Below are positions 1 to 8,310 of a stretch of 20,743 nt of DNA, piece by piece. The stretch lies in NCBI GenBank assembly GCA_030152405.1, contig JASLJL010000221.1:1-20743 (forward strand), given 5' to 3'. A program made the translations under genes and the position numbers. Source of the stretch: Gordonia sp. (in: high G+C Gram-positive bacteria). Its GTDB lineage: Bacteria > Actinomycetota > Actinomycetes > Mycobacteriales > Mycobacteriaceae. The stretch's first letter is position 1; each line of letters starts with the position of its first letter. The notes under the pieces were generated by a model. That model was not told where the DNA came from and searched no databases. It was given only the letters and a program-made list of their open reading frames with translations.

Positions 1-1448
1 CCGGTGGTGTCGACTCGCTGCCAGGCCGGTATGAACGATGGAACCGTCGCGTTGGCCCCGACGGCTCCGAGCGCGCTCGTCACCCCCGCGTCATAGGTCT
101 GAACGGGCAGCCCCCCGGATCGGTAACGGCCGACCGTCGACGAACCGGTGCGGACGCCGCCGCCCGCGTCGAGCGACGTGGACACCACGGCGGCCGCCCC
201 GGACGAGTCGCGATCGGTGAGGAACTCCCGCCCCTGCTCGGTGAGGGTTCCGACGGCGGGGACGGTGAGGCCGCGCACCGACTTCACGCCGAGGATGTCG
301 TCGACGAGGTCGGATCCGCCGCGGATCGCCGCGTTGGAGAGCTCCGGGTCGGCGACGCGGTGCAGCGAGTCGAGTCCGGCCTGCGCGTACGGAAGTGCGG
401 TGACGCACATGGAGGATGCGAGATGTGTCAACCGCTGCAGCCAGCCCTTGGCCGCCGACGAGCCTTCGCCGTCGCGCACGCCGGACAGCGGATCGGCGGG
501 ATCGTCGGAGACGACGTATCCGGCGGCCATCCCCTGCACGGTGACCAGCAGGTCGGGATCGACGGCGATGCAGATCGCGCGGCGGACGGGACCGTCGGGC
601 GTCGCGGGTCGCTTCTCGTCGTCAGTCACGCCCGCGACGGTCTCGAGTGCCTGCAACGACTGCCCGAGTCGTCCGTCCGGCTCGAGAGAATCGGCCATCG
701 AGTCGTTGATCAGACGCATCGGTGCGGTGTCTCCGCCGAGGGTGCCCGCCGCCTGCTGCGGGGGCGCGGCCAACGGCCACAGGAGAGTGAACGCGGCGGG
801 ACTCGAGTCGTCGGCGGCCACGGAACCGTCGCGGCCCAGCAGGGGGTTCTCCGGAGTGCCCGACCCGGGGTCGGTCCACTGCTGCGCCCGAGCGCGGTCG
901 GCGGGCAGCGACAGGACGGGGAGCAGAGTGCGGGAGTCGGCGATTCGCGCCTGGCCGCCGTAGTCGGGGGTGCCGTTCACGTTCACCATCAGCGGATACA
1001 CGCCCGCACGGCCGATCTGCAGACCTCCCCCGGAGAGTGGGGCCTCCACGGCGAAGTCGGCGCTCTGTCGTGGCTGGAGTTCCTTCGCCACGCTGCTGAA
1101 CGGGGCGGCGACGTCGTACGCCGACGGATCGGCGTCGAGCACCGTCCGCACGTCCGACGAACTCACCGCCGACGACCGCTGCAGACGGACGATCACGTCG
1201 CGGATCGGTCGGTCGAACGTGTTGGTGACCCGGCCGCGCACGGTGACGGTGCGTCCAGTGCTGCTCGTGACGGTCGACGGCGTCACCTCGGTGAGGGCCA
1301 CGGACGCGTAATGGGTGGCCGGACCGTCGCCGGGCGCGGCGTGCACCGGCCCGACGCCCGCGGTGACCAGCACGAATCCGACTGTCATCAGAACAGCGGC
1401 GATGAGCGCGGCCGACCGCGAGGCGAGCCCCGCGTGGCTACGAGTCAC
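1..1448 (-). CDS. DUF6049 family secreted/membrane-anchored protein (partial, C-terminus outside window)
   Basis: The minus-strand frame from a GTG at 1448 stays open to base 1, giving 482 residues with no stop. The start begins [18 protein letters not shown] and continues into a hydrophobic stretch ending in VHA before APG. That is a normal Sec signal peptide with a basic N-region and AxA cleavage near residue 37. Next come a beta-rich N-terminal part ([24 protein letters not shown]) and a region with [11 protein letters not shown] and later [10 protein letters not shown]. Position and content match the mycobacterial Rv3909 family (DUF6049), which lies between mutT4 and murJ. The start overlaps the end of the Nudix gene by 11 bp, so translation is probably coupled. 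Function is unknown; proximity to murJ in relatives suggests an envelope role (inference). Several ORFs on the other strand are shadows of this gene. Confidence 0.85.
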   Translation of the reverse strand, partial: MTRSHAGLASRSAALIAAVLMTVGFVLVTAGVGPVHAAPGDGPATHYASVALTEVTPSTVTSSTGRTVTVRGRVTNTFDRPIRDVIVRLQRSSAVSSSDVRTVLDADPSAYDVAAPFSSVAKELQPRQSADFAVEAPLSGGGLQIGRAGVYPLMVNVNGTPDYGGQARIADSRTLLPVLSLPADRARAQQWTDPGSGTPENPLLGRDGSVAADDSSPAAFTLLWPLAAPPQQAAGTLGGDTAPMRLINDSMADSLEPDGRLGQSLQALETVAGVTDDEKRPATPDGPVRRAICIAVDPDLLVTVQGMAAGYVVSDDPADPLSGVRDGEGSSAAKGWLQRLTHLASSMCVTALPYAQAGLDSLHRVADPELSNAAIRGGSDLVDDILGVKSVRGLTVPAVGTLTEQGREFLTDRDSSGAAAVVSTSLDAGGGVRTGSSTVGRYRSGGLPVQTYDAGVTSALGAVGANATVPSFIPAWQRVDTT

Positions 1449-2421
1449 CGTTGGCCGGTCGGCGCGGTCGACGTCTGCGCCGCCGGGCTCTGACCGGTGG
1501 CGGCGGCTCGTTTCGGCGCTGATTGCGGGCGGCTGCGGCTTTCTCATAGTCGTTCGGCTCGGTACGGATGCAGGAGGCCTCCGACTGCGCCAACCGGCTG
1601 GGGTCGCTGCGGAGATCGGCGATCACCGATTCGGCCGTCCGTGCGAGACGTCGCTCGTCAGAGTACGTGAGCTTGCGCGGCAGCTCGCTCAACGGCACCC
1701 ACGCGACCTCGCTGACCTCGTAGTCGTCGTCCGACAGCTCGCCGCCGGTGAACCGCAGCAGGTAGTGGTGGACGGTCTTGTGGATCCGTCTGCCGTCGCT
1801 GACGAACCAGTAGTCGATCTTGCCGAGGGGCGCGACGATGGTGCCGGAGATGCCCGTCTCCTCGGCCACCTCGCGCATCGCAGTCTGCTCGGCGGTCTCA
1901 CCGGTCTCGATGTGTCCCTTGGGCAGCGACCACATGGTGCGCCCACGGCGGTCGACGCGTCCGATGAGGGCGGCCGTCATATCGTCGAACGGGGCGTCGA
2001 GGTCGGCGAGGACCAGGCCGCCGGCCGACGTCTCTCGGACAGTCCGCAGCTTCGGAGAAGGCTCGTTCTCGGGTGCACGTCGTCCGTTCCGGCGTTTCGT
2101 GCGCGGCATCGAGGCCGGAGAGTTCTTGCTGCTCGCGGCCACGTCCTGGCCGCTGCGCCGGTTGCGTGCGGCCACATCGGACGGCTTGGGAGTCGCCTCG
2201 ACCTCGGCGGCAGCAGGGACGTCCGGAGCTTTGGCCGCCTCGGCCGGGCGGCCCGACCTGCGTCCGCGGCGGCGGCGTCCACGACGGTTCCGGCGATTGC
2301 GCTGAGGCTTGTCCGATCCACCGCCGGTCGTCTTGTCGGCGCCTCCGCTGTCAGCGGCATCACTGACCGACGGCGCGTCGGAGGCGACGTCCGTATGGTG
2401 CAGTGATGGTTCGGCAGACAC
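1438..2421 (-). CDS. mutT4: Nudix hydrolase, MutT4-like, with arginine-rich tails
   Basis: 327 residues from a GTG at 2421. A complete Nudix box (GX5EX7REUXEEXGU) runs from G169 to I191, with R183, E184, E187 and E188 for metal binding. The catalytic domain covers about residues 125-275 and contains [11 protein letters not shown] and [10 protein letters not shown], typical of the mycobacterial MutT4 (Rv3908) group. It hydrolyses nucleoside diphosphate-linked substrates; the exact substrate cannot be read here. Residues 41-58 are almost entirely Arg/Gly/Asn and the C-terminus is again poly-Arg (about 311-321), so the protein is longer than the roughly 250-residue mycobacterial homologue as I remember it. 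A TAGCAT element ends 6 nt before the GTG, suggesting a leaderless transcript. It diverges from pcnA, the conserved arrangement in this order. Confidence 0.88.
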   Translation of the reverse strand: MSAEPSLHHTDVASDAPSVSDAADSGGADKTTGGGSDKPQRNRRNRRGRRRRGRRSGRPAEAAKAPDVPAAAEVEATPKPSDVAARNRRSGQDVAASSKNSPASMPRTKRRNGRRAPENEPSPKLRTVRETSAGGLVLADLDAPFDDMTAALIGRVDRRGRTMWSLPKGHIETGETAEQTAMREVAEETGISGTIVAPLGKIDYWFVSDGRRIHKTVHHYLLRFTGGELSDDDYEVSEVAWVPLSELPRKLTYSDERRLARTAESVIADLRSDPSRLAQSEASCIRTEPNDYEKAAAARNQRRNEPPPPVRARRRRRRPRRPANGDS

Positions 2422-2509
2422 ACTCCGATGCTAGCCGTTCGTTACCGTCTGTTAGCTATCGAAGGCTGACCGCGCGAGCCGCATGTCGCAGTCGGTAGTC
2501 TTGCATCCC

Positions 2510-3979
2510 ATGACCGACAGCGCGCAGATCGGTGGCGCGAGGGACGACGCTCGCGCCGAACGTCGTACCCGTCTCCTCTCCGCAGCGACGGATACCTTGC
2601 GGTCCCTCAGCGACGTCGTGACTCCGCTCGCGGAGCGGTTCGCCGCCCGCGGACACGAGTTGTACCTGGTCGGCGGCTCGGTGCGCGACGCCGTGCTCGG
2701 GCGTCTCGGCAACGATCTCGACTTCACCACCGACGCCAGACCCGAGGTGATCGAGGAGATCCTCCGCGGCTGGGCGCCGGCGGTCTGGGACACCGGCATC
2801 GATTTCGGAACGGTCAGCGCACAGTTCGCCGACCACATGGTGGAGATCACGACGTTTCGCTCCGACATGTACGACCAGGTGAGTCGTAATCCGGTCGTCA
2901 CCTTCGGCGACACGCTCGAAGGCGATCTCGTCCGACGTGACTTCCGTGTGAACGCGATGGCGGTTCGGCTCCTTCCCGACGGCCGTCAGGAGTTCGTCGA
3001 TCCGCTCGACGGCATGTCCGATCTCCTCGCAGGCGTCATCGACACGCCGTCGGCTCCGGAGAACTCGTTCAACGACGATCCGCTCCGCATGCTCCGAGGT
3101 GTGCGGTTCGTGTCGCAGCTCGGGTTCTCGCTCGCCGACCGCGTGCTGGTCGCGACCCGCGAGATGGCGGAACAGATCGATCGGATCACCGTCGAACGGG
3201 TCCGCGTCGAGTTGGACAAGATGATTCTCGGCGAGTTCCCGCTCGACGGGGTCGATCTCCTCGTGGAGACCGGGCTGGCCGAGCGCGTCCTGCCGGAGAT
3301 CCCCGGAATGAAGCTCACGATCGACGAGCATCACCAGCACAAGGACGTGTACCAGCATTCGCTGACCGTGTTGAAGCAGGCGGTGGACCTCGAGACCGGC
3401 GACCCGGATCTGGTGCTGCGCTGGGCCGCGTTGTTGCACGACATCGGGAAGCCCGCGACTCGGCGCCACGAGGAGGGCGGCGGAGTCAGCTTCCACCATC
3501 ACGAGGTGGTCGGGGCGAAGATGGTGCGCAAGCGCCTGCGCGCCTTGAAGTACCCCAAGGCCGTCGTCGACGACGTGTCGCAGCTGGTGTTCCTGCACCT
3601 GCGGTTCCACGGCTACGGCGAGGGCAAGTGGACCGATTCGGCGGTTCGTCGGTACGTGACCGACGCCGGTCCCCTGCTCGACCGGCTGCACAAGCTGGTC
3701 CGTGCCGACTGCACCACGCGCAACCGTCGTCGGGCACGGAAACTGCAGGAGACCTACGACGAGCTCGAGCAGCGCATCGCCGTCCTGAAGGAGGCCGAGG
3801 ACCTCGATCGGGTTCGCCCGGACCTCGACGGGAACGCCATCATGGAACTCCTCGGCATTCCACCAGGCCCGCTTGTCGGCGAGGCGTGGAGACACCTCAA
3901 GGAACTCCGGCTCGATCGTGGCCCCATGTCCCATGACGAGGCCGTCGAGGCGCTGAAGGTCTGGTGGGCCGAGCGCTGA
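2510..3979 (+). CDS. pcnA: CCA tRNA nucleotidyltransferase
   Basis: Adds or repairs the 3' CCA of tRNAs. From the upstream ATG at 2483 the protein has 498 residues; from the ATG at 2510 it has 489. I prefer 2510 because a TAGTCT element lies 8 nt upstream and mycobacterial homologues have short N-termini; 2483 remains possible. In 498-residue numbering the class II nucleotidyltransferase head contains GGSVRD (64-69) and the metal-binding DLD (78-80). RRDF (151-154) and DDPLRMLRGVRF (198-209) follow. An HD domain (LLHDIGKP, H319-D320) lies in the second half, along with HHHEVVGAKMVRKR. Sequence and layout match Rv3907c. The tRNA in this window has no encoded CCA, so it would need this enzyme. 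Confidence 0.95.
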   Translation: MTDSAQIGGARDDARAERRTRLLSAATDTLRSLSDVVTPLAERFAARGHELYLVGGSVRDAVLGRLGNDLDFTTDARPEVIEEILRGWAPAVWDTGIDFGTVSAQFADHMVEITTFRSDMYDQVSRNPVVTFGDTLEGDLVRRDFRVNAMAVRLLPDGRQEFVDPLDGMSDLLAGVIDTPSAPENSFNDDPLRMLRGVRFVSQLGFSLADRVLVATREMAEQIDRITVERVRVELDKMILGEFPLDGVDLLVETGLAERVLPEIPGMKLTIDEHHQHKDVYQHSLTVLKQAVDLETGDPDLVLRWAALLHDIGKPATRRHEEGGGVSFHHHEVVGAKMVRKRLRALKYPKAVVDDVSQLVFLHLRFHGYGEGKWTDSAVRRYVTDAGPLLDRLHKLVRADCTTRNRRRARKLQETYDELEQRIAVLKEAEDLDRVRPDLDGNAIMELLGIPPGPLVGEAWRHLKELRLDRGPMSHDEAVEALKVWWAER

Positions 3980-3980
3980 C

Positions 3981-4005
3981 CGACGTCGCCGTCCAGCGGA
4001 CGTCG
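3981..4005. terminator. weak inverted repeat after pcnA
   Basis: CGACGTC (3981-3987) and GACGTCG (3999-4005) form a 7-bp stem with an 11-nt loop just after the pcnA stop. There is no T-tract. It could help end the transcript, but GACGTC-rich words are common at this base composition, so support is weak. Confidence 0.3.
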
Positions 4006-4073
4006 ACGTCAAGGGCCCGAGGTGAGACCGGTGCCGCATTCGTCCGGTGACGTCCGAGGGTAGATTCGTCACC

Positions 4074-5165
4074 ATGTACTGCAGTGGACTCGGGGAACAG
4101 TGGCATGCCGCGCGAGTCGAGCCGTCGCTCGCACACCTGGACGCGGCATCGGCGGGCCGCTCGTCGAGGAAGACGATCGCAGCGATCACGGCTCATCTCG
4201 AGCGAGAGGCCGAACGGGGCGCGTACGTGGCGGCCGAGGACCAGGCGGCCGCGCTCGACGCGAGTCGCGCGGGTATCGCGTCGCTGCTGGGTCACCAGCC
4301 CGACGAGGTCTCGTACCGGGACAGCGCGCGAGCGGCGCTGCGCGCGCTGCTGAACGGGTGGGCGCTCCCGATGTCGCCGATCGTCTGGGTCGGCAAGAAC
4401 GAGTTCGGACCCAACCTCGCCGAGTTCGAACGTCGGAACTTCGCCGTTCGTCCGCTGCCGGAAGCCGACGTCTACGGACGCATCGACGTGGACGCGTTGG
4501 AGAACATGCTGCAGTTCGAGCAGCCGGACTTCATCCACGTCTGTCACATCGGCTCGGCGAGCGGCATGGTGCAGCCGGTGGAGCAGATCGTAGAGGTCGC
4601 GCACAACGCGGGCGTCCCCGTCGTCGTGGACATGGCGCAGTCGGTCGGTCACGTTCCGACGTCGACGGGCGCCGACGCTGTCTACGGCACCGCACGCAAG
4701 TGGCTCACCGGACCGCGTGGCATCGGGTTCGTCGCGGTTCGACCGGACGCGCTCGCGAACATCGACGTGTTCTTTTCCGAATCGTTCATCGCCGGGCAGC
4801 TGGGGCTGGGGCAGGCGGTGTCCGAGGTGATCGAGATCGGCCCGGACGTCGTCTACGCCGAACTCGCCGCGATCGGGCGAGCCACCCGCGAAAGGTTGCA
4901 CGGCATCGGCAGCTGGGAGGTCGTCGAACCCGTCGACGAGCCGTCGGCGCTGGTCACGCTCGCCCCGCCGCCGGGATGGGCGTCGCCTGACCTCCATGCA
5001 GCGAAGGCGAAACTGTTGGAGTCGGGCATTCTGGTGACCGCCGCCGACCCGTGGCGGGCGCCGCTGGCCGGCGACGCCTCGTACCTGCGCGTGACGCCGC
5101 ACCTGGACGTCCGGCCGGACCAGCTCGACGCCCTCGCCAACGCGATCCGCACGATGGGCTACTGA
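4074..5165 (+). CDS. EgtE-like PLP-dependent enzyme (class V aminotransferase fold)
   Basis: 363 residues from the ATG at 4074. An in-frame GTG at 4047 would add nine residues, but TAGATT lies 7 nt before the ATG and fits a leaderless start. The fold-type I PLP signature is present: VVVDMAQSVGH (D186, Q189) and GTARKWLTGPRGIG, with K209 as the likely Schiff-base lysine. The match extends beyond the fold to EgtE, the hercynylcysteine sulfoxide lyase of ergothioneine synthesis: FGPNLAEFE, AVRPLP, the C-terminal VVEPVDEPSALVTLAP and LRVTPHLDVRPDQLDAL correspond to stretches I recall in M. tuberculosis EgtE. No egtABCD genes are visible, so the gene is away from any such cluster. It could instead be a related cysteine-desulfurase-like lyase. 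Confidence 0.8.
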   Translation: MYCSGLGEQWHAARVEPSLAHLDAASAGRSSRKTIAAITAHLEREAERGAYVAAEDQAAALDASRAGIASLLGHQPDEVSYRDSARAALRALLNGWALPMSPIVWVGKNEFGPNLAEFERRNFAVRPLPEADVYGRIDVDALENMLQFEQPDFIHVCHIGSASGMVQPVEQIVEVAHNAGVPVVVDMAQSVGHVPTSTGADAVYGTARKWLTGPRGIGFVAVRPDALANIDVFFSESFIAGQLGLGQAVSEVIEIGPDVVYAELAAIGRATRERLHGIGSWEVVEPVDEPSALVTLAPPPGWASPDLHAAKAKLLESGILVTAADPWRAPLAGDASYLRVTPHLDVRPDQLDALANAIRTMGY

Positions 5166-5240
5166 GCGCGGGATCTCGCCGAGTTCACGACACGCCGGTT
5201 CCCGACGGAACCTTGCGGGTCCGGTGTGCGTCTAACTGGT

Positions 5241-5633
5241 ATGGACACCGTGATCGAGTACGGCTTCGGCACCGGGGACGGTGAGCTGTCGTCGTGGCGG
5301 AACGCCGCCGACCTCGATGTCGACGGCGACGGTCTCGTCGACGCGGTGAGTCTGGACTTCGACGGTGACGGCCGGACCGACGACGCCATGTGGGACTCGG
5401 ACGGTGACGGTGTCGCCGATCGGGCCGTTCTCGACCTCGACGACAACGGTCGCCGGGAAGCCGTCTTCGCCGACGACGGTGACGGTCTGTGGGCTCGCTC
5501 CGTCGAGACCGACGAGCCGGCTCACCGTGCGCGCGAATCGCCGTTGGACACCGACGGAGACGGTGTGCCCGACACCCTGCTGATCGACTCGGACGGCGAC
5601 GGCTTCGCCGACTCCTACCGACGACTCAGATGA
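5241..5633 (+). CDS. small acidic protein of 13-residue DxDGDG repeats
   Basis: 130 residues from the ATG at 5241; a GTG 15 bp upstream is an alternative. From residue 26 the protein is a chain of 13-residue units: DVDGDGLVDAVSL, DFDGDGRTDDAMW, DSDGDGVADRAVL, DLDDNGRREAVFA, a degenerate DDGDGLWARSVET, an insert of about 12 residues, then DTDGDGVPDTLLI and DSDGDGFADSYRR. The DxDxDG loops resemble calcium-binding loops of EF-hand and thrombospondin type 3 repeats. There is no signal peptide or membrane segment, so it looks cytoplasmic unless exported by another route. I do not recognise a named family; calcium binding is inferred from the motif only. Its stop overlaps the end of the convergent MFS gene by 8 bp. 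Confidence 0.8.
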   Translation: MDTVIEYGFGTGDGELSSWRNAADLDVDGDGLVDAVSLDFDGDGRTDDAMWDSDGDGVADRAVLDLDDNGRREAVFADDGDGLWARSVETDEPAHRARESPLDTDGDGVPDTLLIDSDGDGFADSYRRLR

Positions 5634-6981
5634 CCAGGTGTTGTTCTCGTTCCACGGTCGCCCGATCGGGTCCTTCGACGGTCACCGGATCGGCGCGCCA
5701 CACGAGAGCCGCGCCGATGACGTACACGACGGTGCCGGCGGCGATGAGCCCGTAGGAGAAGCCGTCCGCCGGGATGAGGAGCGCGGCGACGAACGCCGCG
5801 GCCACGAACGCCGAGTTGAAGAGCGCGTCCTGGACGGCGAACACCTGACCTCGGTACGAGTCGGGGACGTCGCACTGCATGGCGACGTCGCCGCAGAGCT
5901 TGACGGTCTGCCCGGCGAGGCCGAGCAGGGCGGCACTGAGCAGCACGGTGAATCCGTGCAGCGGTGCGATGAGCGCCTCCGCCAGCGCACCGACGATCAA
6001 CGCGGCCACGACGGTCCGCCGACGTCCGAGATGATGTACCGACCACGGTGTCGACACGGCGGCCACCAGGGCTCCGACGGCGACGGCTCCGCCGATCGCC
6101 GCCATCGCTCGGACGTTGTCGTAGAGCGGCCATCCGAGGTCGAAGTTGCGGACGATCAGCAGGAACATCAGGGTGTTCATGCCGAACACGATGCGATGCA
6201 CACCGATCGCGCCGAGCACCACGGACACGCTGGGGTGCTGGGCGACGGCCCGGACGCCGTGCGCAAGACCTCGCCCCATCGAGTACAGGGCTGAATGACC
6301 TGCACCGTCGGGCTTGTCGGGCCCGAGCCGCTTGGGGGCGAACGTCGCGGCGAGCAGACCGGAGCACAGTGCGAACACGGCACCGGCGAGCAGGGTGGCT
6401 CCGGATCCGGCGTTATCCGCGCCGAATATCGATCTCAACGCGGTCGACACTCCCGCGCCGACGGCGAGCATCGCCGCACCGAGAGTGGTGAAGACGGCGT
6501 TCATCTCGACGATCACCGACGGCGCCGCCACATGCGGCAGACCCGCGGAGAGCCCGGATGCCACGAAGCGGCTGCAGCCGGTGACGACCAGCGCGGCCAG
6601 CAGGACGGCCGTGTCGGGGACGTTGGCGCTCATCGTGACCGCCACCAGGACCACCGCGAGCGCACGCAGGACGTTCACCCAGACGAGTACGCGTCGCCGG
6701 TCCCAGTGGTCGAGCAGCGCGCCCGCGAAAGGTCCGAGGACCGAGTACGGGAGAAGGAGCACGGCGAAGCCGCCGGCGATCGCCAACGGGTCGGTGTGGC
6801 GGTCCGGATTGAACAGGATCGAGAACGCGAGGGCGGCTTGGAACGCGCCGTCACTGAGCTGACTCGCCACTCGGACGCCTAGAAGTCGCAACAGTCCTGG
6901 AGACTTGACCTGCGACCAGAAGCTCACCTCTTGATGGTACCGGCGGAACGCGACGCCGCCCGGTGGTGGACGGTCGGTCAC
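5626..6981 (-). CDS. MFS transporter (Rv0037c-like exporter)
   Basis: A membrane protein of about 12 segments. The clear core starts SFWSQVKSPGLLRLLGVRVASQ, and DGAFQAALAFSILF and GPFAGALLDHWDRRRVLVWVN (the MFS loop 2-3 region) follow. The second half includes SVHHLGRRRTVVAALIVG and QCDVPDSYRGQVFAVQDALFNSAFVAAAF. Two starts are credible: GTG at 6981 (451 residues) and GTG at 6927, which has TACCAT 6 nt before it and would begin VSFWSQ. The open frame continues to 7062, but that part reads as non-coding. It is divergent from yqgE, as in M. tuberculosis Rv0037c/Rv0038. Substrate unknown; the family includes drug and siderophore exporters. Confidence 0.88.
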   Translation of the reverse strand: MTDRPPPGGVAFRRYHQEVSFWSQVKSPGLLRLLGVRVASQLSDGAFQAALAFSILFNPDRHTDPLAIAGGFAVLLLPYSVLGPFAGALLDHWDRRRVLVWVNVLRALAVVLVAVTMSANVPDTAVLLAALVVTGCSRFVASGLSAGLPHVAAPSVIVEMNAVFTTLGAAMLAVGAGVSTALRSIFGADNAGSGATLLAGAVFALCSGLLAATFAPKRLGPDKPDGAGHSALYSMGRGLAHGVRAVAQHPSVSVVLGAIGVHRIVFGMNTLMFLLIVRNFDLGWPLYDNVRAMAAIGGAVAVGALVAAVSTPWSVHHLGRRRTVVAALIVGALAEALIAPLHGFTVLLSAALLGLAGQTVKLCGDVAMQCDVPDSYRGQVFAVQDALFNSAFVAAAFVAALLIPADGFSYGLIAAGTVVYVIGAALVWRADPVTVEGPDRATVEREQHLVI

Positions 6982-7078
6982 AGCTGTCGGGCCACACCTA
7001 CCGGGACCACATCCGTCGATCCGGCGATGTCCCCCGGCCGCGTGACGGCTGCGCACCGGCATCTGGTGTCATGATGGG

Positions 7079-7672
7079 ATGGTGTCCGGCGGCGAGATGT
7101 TCCACGACAGGCCCGAGGTGGCGCCAGGGTCGCTCTTGATCGCGTCTGCCGCCCTGTCGGGCGAGGAGTTCGTCCGGACCGTCGTCTATGTGATCGAGCA
7201 CGACGAGCAGGGCACCCTCGGGGTGGTTCTCAACCGGATGAGCGACGCCGCCGTCTACAACATCCTGCCCCGCTGGGCAGACCTCGCGGCGAGTCCGCGA
7301 GCGGTCTACGTCGGCGGTCCGGTCGGGACCTCCTCGGCGTTGTGCCTGGGTGTTGCGAAGGCCGGGGTCGACGTCGCCAAGCAGCCGAAGCTTCACCAAG
7401 TGCTCGGGCCGGTCGCGATGGTCGACCTCGACGCCGACCCGGAAGAGATGGCCGACGTGCTCACCGGGGTCCGGATCTTCGCCGGGTACGCGGGTTGGGA
7501 GGCGGGCCAGCTCGACGACGAACTCGCCGACAACAGCTGGATCGTCGCACGCGGACTGCCCACCGACCTGCTGGCGGAACCGTCCGTCGACGTCTGGCAG
7601 CGTGTGCTGCGACGACAGCCGTGGCCGCTGCCGCTTCTGTCCACCTATCCCCTCCGGCCGGAAGACAACTGA
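7079..7672 (+). CDS. YqgE/AlgH family protein (DUF179)
   Basis: 197 residues, the usual length of the family. Conserved blocks are PGSLLIA (16-22), GTLGVVLNR (45-53), VYVGGPV (76-82), MVDLDADPE (114-122) and RIFAGYAGWEAGQLDDEL (132-149). It matches Rv0038. The molecular role of YqgE proteins is not settled. The ATG at 7079 is followed directly by a GTG at 7082; a CATGAT element lies 6 nt before that GTG, so a leaderless start one codon later is possible. The DedA gene starts 22 bp downstream and is probably co-transcribed. Confidence 0.92.
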   Translation: MVSGGEMFHDRPEVAPGSLLIASAALSGEEFVRTVVYVIEHDEQGTLGVVLNRMSDAAVYNILPRWADLAASPRAVYVGGPVGTSSALCLGVAKAGVDVAKQPKLHQVLGPVAMVDLDADPEEMADVLTGVRIFAGYAGWEAGQLDDELADNSWIVARGLPTDLLAEPSVDVWQRVLRRQPWPLPLLSTYPLRPEDN

Positions 7673-7694
7673 CCGCGCTGCGGTTGACCCCACA

Positions 7695-8309
7695 ATGCAC
7701 ATCTTGACCGACCAGCTGACGTCGTGGATCGATGCCGCTCCGGCGTGGGCCGTGTACGTGATCGCCGTCGCCGTGGTCTATGTCGAGACGTCCGTGGTGG
7801 TCGTCGGAGTCGTGGTGCCGAGTGAAGGAGTCCTCATCGCGGCCGGTGTGGTCGCGTCGATCGGATCCGCACAGATCTGGGTGCTCGTCATCGTCTGCGC
7901 GGTGGCGGCGATCCTCGGCGATTGGACCGGATACTGGGTCGGTCGGGGCTTCGGTCCGCGACTCGGCGCCACCCGTCTGGGCCGCCGCATGACTCGCCGC
8001 ATGATCCGCGCGCGCAAGCAGGCACCGAGCCCGACCGACGCGGTCGTCGCCGTGGCGTCGGCCCGCTGGATAGGGTTTGTACGGAGTCTGATTCCGCTGG
8101 TCGCGGGCGCGCGCCGCATGCCGTTCCGCAGGTTCGCGTTGGCAAGCGCGATCGGCGCGATCAGCTGGACCGCCACCGTGCTGTTGATCTCGTGGGCGGT
8201 CGGCGCGACTCTCGGCGCCGACGTGGCGTTGATGGTCGCGATCGGCGTCGGACTGGTCTCGCTCGGATTCCTGATCTATCGGCGGATCCGACAGGCTCAG
8301 GCCGCCTGA
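7695..8309 (+). CDS. DedA family membrane protein (SNARE-associated/VTT domain)
   Basis: 204 residues with several hydrophobic segments. The DedA hallmarks are present: E31 in the first membrane part, PSEG (42-45), G75-D-x-x-G-Y-x-x-G-R-x-x-G87 (GDWTGYWVGRGFG), and R124/R130 followed by PLVAGARRMPFRRF (134-147). The arginine/proline/glycine pattern is the one tied to transport function in DedA proteins, several of which flip undecaprenyl phosphate or phospholipids and depend on the proton gradient. The start ATG at 7695 lies 22 bp after yqgE. The gene ends in a 13-bp tail-to-tail overlap with the symporter gene. Confidence 0.88.
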   Translation: MHILTDQLTSWIDAAPAWAVYVIAVAVVYVETSVVVVGVVVPSEGVLIAAGVVASIGSAQIWVLVIVCAVAAILGDWTGYWVGRGFGPRLGATRLGRRMTRRMIRARKQAPSPTDAVVAVASARWIGFVRSLIPLVAGARRMPFRRFALASAIGAISWTATVLLISWAVGATLGADVALMVAIGVGLVSLGFLIYRRIRQAQAA

Positions 8310-8310
8310 G
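8296..8310. terminator. short hairpin across the convergent stop codons
   Basis: CTCAGG (8296-8301), loop CCG, CCTGAG (8305-8310). It covers the stops of the DedA and symporter genes. It is short, GC-rich and without a T-tract, so it is only a possible bidirectional terminator. Confidence 0.35.

Noticed and set aside
360..1493. 377-residue and other plus-strand ORFs in the first 1.5 kb
   Set aside because: They are shadows of the DUF6049 gene, whose minus-strand frame has a signal peptide and stays open to the edge.
2456..4189. 577-residue ORF antisense to pcnA
   Set aside because: It runs opposite to a fully conserved CCA-adding enzyme and has the histidine/valine/arginine-rich composition of a high-GC shadow frame; no domain is recognisable.
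3897..5102. 401-residue ORF antisense to the EgtE-like gene
   Set aside because: Low-complexity Arg/Val/Asp composition, no family features, and the opposite frame is clearly an enzyme.
5241..5633. CRISPR-like spaced repeats
   Set aside because: The 39-bp period is a coding repeat of DxDGDG units in one frame; there are no unique spacers and no cas genes.
7695..8309. Use of the longer 319-residue frame beginning at 7350 for the DedA gene
   Set aside because: The first 115 codons lie inside yqgE in another frame and have no family match; the ATG at 7695 gives the normal DedA length.
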